Under the pieces are notes generated by a model. That model made no database searches and was not told where the DNA came from. It worked only from the letters and a program-made list of their open reading frames with translations. A DNA stretch of 7,248 nucleotides from Acidobacteriaceae bacterium (lineage in GTDB: Bacteria; Acidobacteriota; Terriglobia; Terriglobales; Acidobacteriaceae): positions 1 through 7,248 of the forward strand of contig PMWR01000297.1 in NCBI GenBank assembly GCA_003166055.1. Direction: 5' to 3'. Numbering within the stretch: the stretch's first letter is position 1; each line of letters opens with the position of its first letter. The translations under genes were made by a program, and so were the position numbers. Shown here piece by piece: positions 1 to 5,565 of this stretch.

Positions 1-467
1 CGCTTGCGGCTGGGCGCACCAATCAGGCTGACTACTTCGAGGGTCTGGATGGCCTGGCGGGGGACGTAGATGCGCTGGGTGTTGGAGCGGGTGTCGGGCG
101 GGGTTAGGAGCAGGCCGGCGCCATCAATCAGAGAGCGGTCATTGGCGGCCAGGCCCTCCAGTTCTTCGCCATCGGTGAGGGTCATGCGCAGCCACAGGCC
201 GGCGGTGCGGGGGCGTATGGAGAAGCGCTTGTGCAAGAGCCGCTCGGGATTGGCCTGATCACTGAATGAGGTGGGAAAGTCGCGGACGTAGCAGACCCAC
301 TTGACCTGGTCCCAGGCGATGCGCAGGACTTTGCCGGATTGATCGAGGATCTCGAGCTCGGCAGAGTGTTGGCCGGGCGGGTCGGGAGCGAAGCTGGCGG
401 GGGCGTAGCCAGCCGACCAGTCCCGCGAGAACTTGCGCACAATCACCGGTTTGCGGACGGAGGCCAT
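1..467 (-). CDS. Hypothetical protein, N-terminal part (Acidobacteriota-type), runs off left edge
   Basis: The minus strand is open from the ATG at 467-465 to the window edge, giving 155 complete residues. The protein starts MASVRKPVIVRKFSRDW. Visible blocks are IRKFSRDW-like residues 9-17, WDQVKWVCYVRDF (52-64), NPERLLHKRF (73-82), RTAGLWLRMTLTDGEELEG (87-105) and LTPPDTRSNTQRIYVP (121-136). I recognise this pattern from Acidobacteriota genomes but know no function for it; a DUF6982-type label comes to mind and is unverified. The alternation of short strands, with TDGEELEG followed later by RIYVPRQAI, looks like a small beta barrel of the LSm or PilZ kind, which is inference only. There is no signal peptide or membrane helix, so it is probably cytosolic. 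The start is supported by the match of MASVRKPVIVRKF to family N termini. The Shine-Dalgarno is weak, and an in-frame GTG at 485-483 preceded by AAGG is an alternative. It is divergent from the gene at 729. Confidence 0.72.
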   Translation of the reverse strand, partial: MASVRKPVIVRKFSRDWSAGYAPASFAPDPPGQHSAELEILDQSGKVLRIAWDQVKWVCYVRDFPTSFSDQANPERLLHKRFSIRPRTAGLWLRMTLTDGEELEGLAANDRSLIDGAGLLLTPPDTRSNTQRIYVPRQAIQTLEVVSLIGAPSRK

Positions 468-728
468 TGCTCTGGATTGTCGCACGTCTTGAGACCTTAA
501 GGACTGGAAGTTAGTCTGAGCAGGAGACAAGTTACAGGCCGGAGTCCGCGGAAGGAAGAGGGGCAGAAAAAAGCCGCAACTTCGGTGCAACATGCGCTGG
601 ACCTTCGCTGACAGTTGTGTTAATGTACTGGTTTGTTCCTTCTGCGGTAATTGTCCTAAGAGTAACAACATCAGGCACTTGGCAGAAACGAACTATGGCG
701 GCGAACCACGGCGGAAGCAGGGAACGGA
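468..728. promoter_or_regulatory. Divergent intergenic region, presumed promoters for both flanking genes
   Basis: These 261 bases separate two divergently transcribed genes, so they must hold promoters for both. I see no convincing consensus -35/-10 pair. On the plus strand TTGTTC near 633, followed about 17 bases later by TAAGAG, is the nearest approach and is weak. The short open frames starting at 592 and 617 have no Shine-Dalgarno and no recognisable product. Confidence 0.4.
719..723 (+). promoter_or_regulatory. Ribosome binding site for the nucleotidyltransferase-like gene
   Basis: AGGGA lies 5 bases before the ATG at 729. It favours this start over the second in-frame ATG seven codons further in. 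Confidence 0.5.
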
Positions 729-2840
729 ATGCCCGACTACATCTATCTCATGGAAAACCGGCTCTCGGGCGATCAACAGCACGCCCTGCGGCAATTACGC
801 GAAGCAGCCCGCGAGGCGGGAATGATCCTCTTTCTGACCGGGGACGCGGTGCGCGACCTGACCAGCGGACACGCCGTTCGCGATCTTGAAGTAGCGGTTC
901 ATGGAAATGCTCTTAAGTTGAAGAAAATAAGCGAAAAACTAGGCGGCAAGGTCTGGGGAGAAAACGAAGCCTCAAAGAGCCTTTACCTGTGTTTCCCGGG
1001 TACGGTACGCGTGGATGTGGTGAGCACCCACCGGGTTGAATATCCCAAACCTGGAAGGGGAGTTTTTCACGCGGCATCGATCCAGGAGGACCTGCGGCGG
1101 CGCGATTTTACCGTCAATGCCATGGCGATTTCGCTCAACGAAGGGTCTTTCGGGCTGCTGATGGATCCGCTGAACGGGGCTGCCGATATTGAAGCGCGGA
1201 CGCTCCGGCTGGTTTCGAATTATGGTTTTCTTGAAAACCCCACTCTGCTGATTCGCGCTACCCGCTACCAGGCGCGGCTGGGTTGGGAACTCGACCCCAA
1301 AACCCTCACCCGCTATGAGAATGCCAAGGCGGAGGGTGTGATCGAATTCCTCTCCACCGATGCGCGCAGCGAGGAGTTGGAGCAGATTGGGCACGAAGAA
1401 GATGGACTGAAGGTATTGCAGGCGCTCGAGGCCGAGGGCTGGATGAATGTTCTGTTCGCAGCGTGGACGTCAGCCAAGGCGGACGAAGAGAAGCTGAAGG
1501 CATTGCACGATCTGACGGTCGAACTGCTGCTGCAAGGGGTTCATCCGGATATGTCCGCGGCGCAGATGCAACTGCTGACTGCCAAACTTGCGGCCAAGGA
1601 CCTGAGTGCATTGAAGAAGCTGCTGCTGCGTCCGGGTTTCGTGGAGGAATGGAGCAGCCTGGATTCGCTGGCCGCGGGATTTGCCAAAGTACTGCTGGCG
1701 AAGGAAAATGCGACGCCTTCGACAAGCTTCAAGCTATTCATGAGCTATGATCCGGAAGCGGTTCTCTGGCTTGGCTTTACAAGCAAGGATGCAGCCGTCC
1801 GCAGTCGCTATGACCAGTTTCTAAAGATCTGGCCCGAGGCGAAGCAGCGCATTCCCCACGCGCTGATGCAGGAGCTGCGCATCACTCCCGAGTTGGCCTC
1901 CTATAAGGAGATTGTGCATCAGGTGTTTTTGAAGCTGATCGACGAACCTTCGACCTCGCCGGAGGAGATTCGCACCTTCCTTGAGCCGCACTCGCCACCC
2001 GCACCGCCCCCGAAGGAGACGTTCAAGAAGCCGCGTGCGAAGCGCGGAGCGGAGGCGAAGGTGAAGGAGCGCTCCTACGACGATGATGAATCGGAAGACG
2101 CTCTGGACGAGGAGCCTGATCTGGACGATATCGGGGGCGACGAGGACGAGATCGACCTGGGTCTGAGTCTTCCCAAGGTGGAATTGGATTCCGAGATCGC
2201 TGACGAGATTGAGCCTGCGGAGGATGAACTGGAAGAGGAGCCGGAGCCGATTCCCGTTCCTGTGAAGCGCGGTTCGAAAGCGGCTGCTCCCAAGACTGTC
2301 GCGGCGAAAGAGGAGCCAGCGCCAGCGGTCGCGAAGGCGGTGCAGCCGGCGGCTGTTCCGGTTGCGGCGGCTAAGGCTGCACCGGTACCGATGCAAGCTG
2401 CGGCCCCCAAGCCGCCGCCGCCGGCCAAGGTCGCGGCACCATCAAAGCCCTCTGCGACAGCCAAGCCTGAGGCAAAGGCAGCGGCGAAGGCAACGCCTGT
2501 GCCCGCAAAAAAGGCTGCTGCGCCTGTTGTGGTTGTTTCCAAGGGAGGCAAGGCCAAGCCGGTCGCGGCCAAGAAGCCATTAGTCAAGGCGCCGGTGAAA
2601 GCCACGGTCAAGGTACCGGCTCAAGCTCCTGCGAAAGTGCCCGCCAAGGCCCCCGCAAAGGCGCCGGTCAAGCCCAGGGCTAAAATTCCCCAGAAAAAGG
2701 CTGTCGCAAAAAAGCCTGCGCCGTCAAAGGGGAAGTCGGCTGGCTCGGGTGGTTCGAAATCGGGGAAGGTTGCGCGACCGGCAAATCCAGGCAAGCCGGT
2801 GGCGAAGAAGCCTGCTTCGAAGCCGGGGAAGAAACGCTGA
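729..2840 (+). CDS. CCA-adding enzyme/poly(A) polymerase-like protein with acidic linker and histone H1-like Lys/Ala/Pro tail
   Basis: The 703-residue protein has several parts. Residues 1-190 match the class II nucleotidyltransferase head: the phosphate-binding motif LTGDAVRD (36-43), the metal motif RDLE (51-54), a third carboxylate candidate D96 in VRVDVV, motif B RRRDFTVNA (123-131), and the neck start ENPTLLIRATRYQARLG (169-185). Residues 205-240 resemble the next conserved helix pair. Canonical enzymes read GGxVRD, DxD and EDPxR; here they read GDAVRD, DLE and ENPTL, so tRNA CCA addition or polyadenylation is uncertain. Residues 190-420 are mostly helical. Residues 450-508 are strongly acidic. 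Residues 512-703 are an Ala/Lys/Pro/Val tail with repeated KAPxK and AKxP units and no fold, like histone H1 or AlgP tails. Bacterial CCA or PcnB enzymes are usually about 400-500 residues, so the tail is an addition. The gene appears monocistronic and faces the minus-strand operon tail to tail. RNA or nucleoid binding through the tail is inferred. Confidence 0.85.
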   Translation: MPDYIYLMENRLSGDQQHALRQLREAAREAGMILFLTGDAVRDLTSGHAVRDLEVAVHGNALKLKKISEKLGGKVWGENEASKSLYLCFPGTVRVDVVSTHRVEYPKPGRGVFHAASIQEDLRRRDFTVNAMAISLNEGSFGLLMDPLNGAADIEARTLRLVSNYGFLENPTLLIRATRYQARLGWELDPKTLTRYENAKAEGVIEFLSTDARSEELEQIGHEEDGLKVLQALEAEGWMNVLFAAWTSAKADEEKLKALHDLTVELLLQGVHPDMSAAQMQLLTAKLAAKDLSALKKLLLRPGFVEEWSSLDSLAAGFAKVLLAKENATPSTSFKLFMSYDPEAVLWLGFTSKDAAVRSRYDQFLKIWPEAKQRIPHALMQELRITPELASYKEIVHQVFLKLIDEPSTSPEEIRTFLEPHSPPAPPPKETFKKPRAKRGAEAKVKERSYDDDESEDALDEEPDLDDIGGDEDEIDLGLSLPKVELDSEIADEIEPAEDELEEEPEPIPVPVKRGSKAAAPKTVAAKEEPAPAVAKAVQPAAVPVAAAKAAPVPMQAAAPKPPPPAKVAAPSKPSATAKPEAKAAAKATPVPAKKAAAPVVVVSKGGKAKPVAAKKPLVKAPVKATVKVPAQAPAKVPAKAPAKAPVKPRAKIPQKKAVAKKPAPSKGKSAGSGGSKSGKVARPANPGKPVAKKPASKPGKKR

Positions 2841-2845
2841 TGGCC

Positions 2846-2860
2846 CGGGGCTAAAGCCCG
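2846..2860. repeat. Interspersed palindrome, unit 1 (GGGGCTAAAGCCC)
   Basis: CGGGGCTAAAGCCCG lies 5 bases after the stop of the preceding gene. GGGCT (2848-2852) pairs with AGCCC (2855-2859) around AA. It shares the GGGGCT(A/G)A core with two more units nearby. Confidence 0.7.
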
Positions 2861-2880
2861 CGTTGGTTTGTTGGTATTAT

Positions 2881-2900
2881 GCGGGGGCTGAAGCCCCCGC
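2881..2900. repeat. Interspersed palindrome, unit 2 (perfect 9-bp arms)
   Basis: GCGGGGGCT and AGCCCCCGC form a perfect 9-bp inverted repeat around GA. It is the strongest of the three related units and could act as a bidirectional RNA hairpin between the two convergent genes, although neither side has a clear T tract. Confidence 0.75.
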
Positions 2901-2924
2901 CTCCCTCCGGAAAACGATGCCTCA

Positions 2925-2938
2925 GGGGCTAAGGCCCC
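2925..2938. repeat. Interspersed palindrome, unit 3 (GGGGCTAAGGCCCC)
   Basis: GGGGC (2925-2929) and GCCCC (2934-2938) flank TAAG. This is the same core as units 1 and 2 with one substitution. A short AT-rich stretch (CATATTTCTCATTT) follows, which could help release transcripts read on the plus strand. Confidence 0.68.
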
Positions 2939-2965
2939 CATATTTCTCATTTGAGACAGCTTATG

Positions 2966-3026
2966 GCACGACTCAAGCCACCCCGGCGACGAGGACCTTT
3001 CGTTGGGGACCCCGGGGAAGTCGTGC
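2966..3026. repeat. Nested 61-base stem-loop element
   Basis: An 8-bp perfect outer stem, GCACGACT (2966-2973) with AGTCGTGC (3019-3026), encloses a second hairpin. In the inner hairpin CGACGA (2987-2992) pairs with TCGTTG (3000-3005, one G-T pair) around GGACCTT, with flanking CCCC and GGGG tracts extending it. It lies in the convergent gap. I believe similar GTCGTTGGGGACCCC elements recur in Terriglobia genomes, from memory and unverified. Confidence 0.6.
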
Positions 3027-3037
3027 GCTTTCGCCCA

Positions 3038-3075
3038 TCCAGGTCAAGTGGGAGCTTTTGAACTTGATGTCTGGA
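3038..3075 (-). terminator. Candidate hairpin terminator at the end of the minus-strand operon
   Basis: TCCAG-G-TCAAGT (3038-3049) can pair with ACTTGA-TGT-CTGGA (3062-3075), an 11-bp stem with an internal bulge and a 12-base loop. It lies 12 bases past the stop of the hydrolase gene. There is no T run after it on the minus strand, so termination is plausible but not of the standard intrinsic type. It may instead protect the 3' end. Confidence 0.45.
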
Positions 3076-3087
3076 GTTGAAAATGCT

Positions 3088-4125
3088 CTAGCCGGCGGCT
3101 GCAACGGCTTCCGAGTTGACCGCGGTGACCATCTCGCGGATGGAGTTGATGACCAGATCGGGCTCGTCGAGGTGGATCCAGTGGGCGCTGGCGGGGGCGA
3201 TCACCTGCTGCACATTGTCGCCAATGCGGTCGAGGCACGCTTCGGAGAGCGGCGTTGATTTTCCCGGAGTGAGCACCAGCACCGGGATGCCGCGGATGGG
3301 CTCGGCGTCCCTCATCTCACGCACGGTGTCCGGTACGGCCTCAACGTGGTTGGACATGCCGACGTAATAGCCGGGTCGCGACCAATGGGCGGCGACGATG
3401 GGCCAGACCTCCCGAGGCATCTTGCCGACTTCGTCGGTAACGCGGGCCAGTACATGGCGACCTCCAGCACCGGCGGCGCCGGCCAGTTGGCCAGAGATCC
3501 TTCCCGAACGGCAAAGCAGAGATGTCACGGCCAGGCGGGCGAGGCCGAAGCGTGCAATGGGAACCGCGTAGCGGGAGAGCTTCCTGCCGCGATCCAGTTG
3601 GGGCTGCTTGGTCGGGTCCATGGGCGGCCATTCTTCGCAGCGCATGGGATCGACCAGTAGCACACTGGCGACATCTTCAGGATAGAGCAGGGCGTAGCGG
3701 CGCATGACGAGGCCGCCGAAGGAGTGTCCCACCAGGATGTATGGGGGCTTGATGCCTGCGTGCTGAAGCATGGCGTGCAGTTCCACGGCGATGTTGCCGG
3801 GGGTGCGGGCGGTGCGGGAAGGGCTGCTCCAGCCGAGGCCGCTGCGATCGTAGGACGCGGTGTGGTTGAAGCGGGAGACGATGTTCTGAATGTGGAACCA
3901 GTTGAGGTTGGTGGCCGCAATCCCGGCTTCAAACAGGACGGTCGGGCCGCCTTCGCCTTTTTCGACGAGGTAGAGGCGGTAGCGGCGACCAATGTCGATC
4001 CATCGGCCGGGGCCGGCGTAGAGACGCCGATCACGATGGGAGCCTATCAACTGGTAGAAGAACCCTGCGGAGATGACGATTACGACGGCCGAAAAAACCA
4101 GGAGAACGATATACATGAAGGGCAT
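3088..4125 (-). CDS. Membrane-anchored alpha/beta hydrolase
   Basis: 345 residues. Residues 4-26 form one hydrophobic N-terminal helix, so the enzyme is probably tethered to the inner membrane with the catalytic domain outside the cytosol; no cleavage site is obvious. The fold is shown by TVLFEAG (62-68, oxyanion region), ASYDRSGLGWS (90-100), the nucleophile elbow GHSFGG (133-138, Ser135), VLLVDP (155-160), PVLVLTP (281-287) and SAHWIHLDEPD (313-323, catalytic His315). The catalytic acid is unclear: the usual Asp after strand 7 is missing in TPGKSTPLSE, leaving Asp159 or Glu295/Asp299 as candidates. The substrate is unknown; an ester, amide or lipid is possible. It is last in the operon, one base after the stop of the LolA-like gene (TAG-G-ATG). 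AGGA at 4128-4125 sits 8 bases before a second ATG at 4116-4114, so the true start may be three codons later. Calling the fold is secure; the role is not. Confidence 0.86.
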   Translation of the reverse strand: MPFMYIVLLVFSAVVIVISAGFFYQLIGSHRDRRLYAGPGRWIDIGRRYRLYLVEKGEGGPTVLFEAGIAATNLNWFHIQNIVSRFNHTASYDRSGLGWSSPSRTARTPGNIAVELHAMLQHAGIKPPYILVGHSFGGLVMRRYALLYPEDVASVLLVDPMRCEEWPPMDPTKQPQLDRGRKLSRYAVPIARFGLARLAVTSLLCRSGRISGQLAGAAGAGGRHVLARVTDEVGKMPREVWPIVAAHWSRPGYYVGMSNHVEAVPDTVREMRDAEPIRGIPVLVLTPGKSTPLSEACLDRIGDNVQQVIAPASAHWIHLDEPDLVINSIREMVTAVNSEAVAAAG

Positions 4126-4128
4126 CCT
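4125..4128 (-). promoter_or_regulatory. Possible Shine-Dalgarno for the hydrolase internal start at 4116
   Basis: AGGA overlaps both the TAG stop of the LolA-like gene and the upstream ATG (4125-4123). It is 8 bases before ATG 4116-4114, which favours the shorter protein and re-initiation by ribosomes finishing the preceding gene. Confidence 0.4.
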
Positions 4129-4903
4129 AGAAACGGGTGAGTTGTTCGGGGCTAAAGTCCCCGAGGCTGAGATTGGCTTTCGGACTGCCGCGGTCGATGA
4201 TGAGCAGCGTGGAACCGGCCTTGCCGCGCATTTTCACTTCCAGTTGGCTTGCCGACCATACGCCGCCGTCGTGACGCAGGCCAAAATAGGTGAACTCTTT
4301 CACAGCCCCTGTGCCTTTCAGTGTTTTTTCAACGTATACAGGAAAGGATATGCTGTGGTCCAGCCAAGATTTGATCTCGGCGTAGTGAGTTCGGTTGGCC
4401 GAGCCCGGCAAACTCTTTAACAGGTCGCAATCGCGCATACCGTACTTTGTCTCTTCCACGGCTTGGCTGGGCCAGAAGTACTGCGCTTCAAGAAAATCTT
4501 CATAGCTGAAACCCGTGCCCAGCGGACCGTCGGTCCACTTGTCGAAAGGCAGGATAGAGGGAGTCTTGTCGCCGGGATGGGCAATTTGGATCACATTTTG
4601 CCCATTGGGGTGCATCTCGAGCAGAATATGGGCACGTGCTTCGGCTGGGGACGTAATCTCGACCATGACGCGCAGGACGCCGGGAAACCAGCGCGCTTTC
4701 ACGGTAATGCCGTCGCTCAAGCGTTTGCCGTCTGCGTCGACGCGGACAAGGTGTCCGCTGGCCCGGAAGTCAGCTGCCTGGACGCGCTGGCGCGAAGCCG
4801 CGACTACCGCGGAGGCATCCGATGCGGCGGCCGGGATGGCGAGAGAGAGGATCGCAGCCAGCGCCAGTAACGGGAGTTTCATGGAGCGGGCCGGAAATCT
4901 CAT
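4127..4903 (-). CDS. Secreted LolA-like outer-membrane lipoprotein-sorting protein
   Basis: 258 residues. The start is a basic n-region (MRFPARSMK), then a hydrophobic core at 9-23 and a likely signal peptidase I site near AAA-S (25-28). There is no lipobox Cys, so the mature protein should be soluble in the periplasm. The rest looks like the LolA/LolB half-barrel, as in the COG2834-like proteins found beside ABC transporters. It includes successive strand-rich segments, MVEITSPAEARAHILLEM (80-97), the GTGFSYEDF segment (129-137) that matches the family's 'G.dFSYeD' signature, and a closing FSPEQL. Such proteins bind acyl chains in a hydrophobic cavity. The ATG overlaps the ATPase stop as ATGA, and AGGA (4914-4911) lies 7 bases upstream, supporting this start. 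A second ATG at 4882 would give a more compact signal peptide but has no Shine-Dalgarno. It is presumably the periplasmic partner of the transporter encoded just upstream. Confidence 0.82.
   Translation of the reverse strand: MRFPARSMKLPLLALAAILSLAIPAAASDASAVVAASRQRVQAADFRASGHLVRVDADGKRLSDGITVKARWFPGVLRVMVEITSPAEARAHILLEMHPNGQNVIQIAHPGDKTPSILPFDKWTDGPLGTGFSYEDFLEAQYFWPSQAVEETKYGMRDCDLLKSLPGSANRTHYAEIKSWLDHSISFPVYVEKTLKGTGAVKEFTYFGLRHDGGVWSASQLEVKMRGKAGSTLLIIDRGSPKANLSLGDFSPEQLTRF
4147..4163. repeat. Palindrome resembling the interspersed repeats, inside the 3' end of the LolA-like gene
   Basis: CGGGGCTAAAGTCCCCG shares CGGGGCTAAAG with unit 1 at 2846. CGGGG and CCCCG form a 5-bp stem with a 7-base loop. 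It encodes LGDFSPE near the C terminus of the LolA-like protein. The likeness may be chance, because FSPEQL-type endings are common in this protein family. Confidence 0.4.
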
Positions 4904-5565
4904 AGCGCGATCCTGCCGTCCCGGATGCGAATGTGCCTTGGAGCGGCCTGGGCAATCTCGTTCTCGTGAGTGATGACGATCAGGGTCATGCCGCGCTTTT
5001 TCTGGATCCCGGTAAGCATCTCCATGATACGCGCGGAGTTTACGCTGTCCAGATTGCCGGTGGGCTCATCGGCGAGCAGGATTTCAGGGGCATTGGCCAG
5101 TGCACGCGCAATGGCTACGCGCTGGCGCTCGCCTGCCGAAAGCTCGTTGGGGTAACTGTGGAGACGGTGATCGAGACCCATTTCGGACAGGAGCGCCTGG
5201 GCGCGCTCGACCCGGTGGTGGGTGGGCAGTCCGCCGGCGAGCATGGGCACCTGGACATTCTCAAGGGCGCTGAGGGTGGGCAAGAGATAGAACGCCTGGA
5301 AGACGAAGCCGATGTGGCGGGAGCGGTAGCTGTCGAGGTCGATATGGGTTCCGAGCAGGGCATCCTGAAAGAGGACCTGGCCGCTGGTGGGGGAGTCGAG
5401 GCCGCCGAGCAACTGGAGGAGGGTGGACTTGCCGCTGCCGCTGGGACCGCTGATGGCGACGTATTCTCCAGCGGTAATGGAGAGACTGACGCCGCGAAGG
5501 GCTTCGATGCGCCCATCGTCGTAGCTTTTCTTCAGGTCGCGTACTTCCAGGAGCGGTTTAGTCAT
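4900..5565 (-). CDS. ABC transporter ATP-binding protein, LolD/MacB type
   Basis: 221 residues from the ATG at 5565-5563. The full set of nucleotide-binding motifs is present: Walker A GPSGSGKST (40-48), Q-loop FVFQ (Q90), signature LSAGERQRVAIARAL (142-156), Walker B ILLADEP (162-168, catalytic Glu167), D-loop region GNLDS, and switch His200 in VITHE. The 'LSxGERQRVAIARAL ... NLDS' pattern and the length are typical of the LolD/MacB/FtsE group, whose members use ATP to drive periplasmic motion through FtsX-like permeases. The signature reads LSAGE rather than the usual LSGGE or LSGGQ. An upstream in-frame TTG (5661) would add 32 residues that do not resemble the family and fall inside the permease gene, so it is rejected. 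The start overlaps the permease stop by 8 bases (ATGACTAA), with GAGG 9 bases upstream. The gene ends in an ATGA overlap with the LolA-like gene. Confidence 0.93.
   Translation of the reverse strand: MTKPLLEVRDLKKSYDDGRIEALRGVSLSITAGEYVAISGPSGSGKSTLLQLLGGLDSPTSGQVLFQDALLGTHIDLDSYRSRHIGFVFQAFYLLPTLSALENVQVPMLAGGLPTHHRVERAQALLSEMGLDHRLHSYPNELSAGERQRVAIARALANAPEILLADEPTGNLDSVNSARIMEMLTGIQKKRGMTLIVITHENEIAQAAPRHIRIRDGRIAL
4911..4914 (-). promoter_or_regulatory. Ribosome binding site for the LolA-like gene
   Basis: AGGA lies inside the end of the ATPase gene, 7 bases before the ATG that overlaps the ATPase stop. It decides the 4903 start over the ATG at 4882. Confidence 0.55.

Noticed and set aside
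182..442. 86-residue minus-strand open frame, Ser/Pro/Ala-rich
   Set aside because: It is a frame shadow of the partial hypothetical gene at 1-467, whose reading frame has conserved-looking blocks while this one is low in complexity.
1821..2611. Long minus-strand open frames (191 and 178 residues) opposite the nucleotidyltransferase-like gene
   Set aside because: They are antisense to the GC-rich, repetitive acidic and Lys/Ala/Pro tail region. Their Arg/Leu-rich or Ser/Ala/Gly-rich composition mirrors that repeat content, and there is no Shine-Dalgarno or recognisable domain.
2841..3087. CRISPR array suggested by the repeated palindromes
   Set aside because: The units are only about 15-20 bases, differ from each other and have no regular spacer length. 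They fit REP-like elements.
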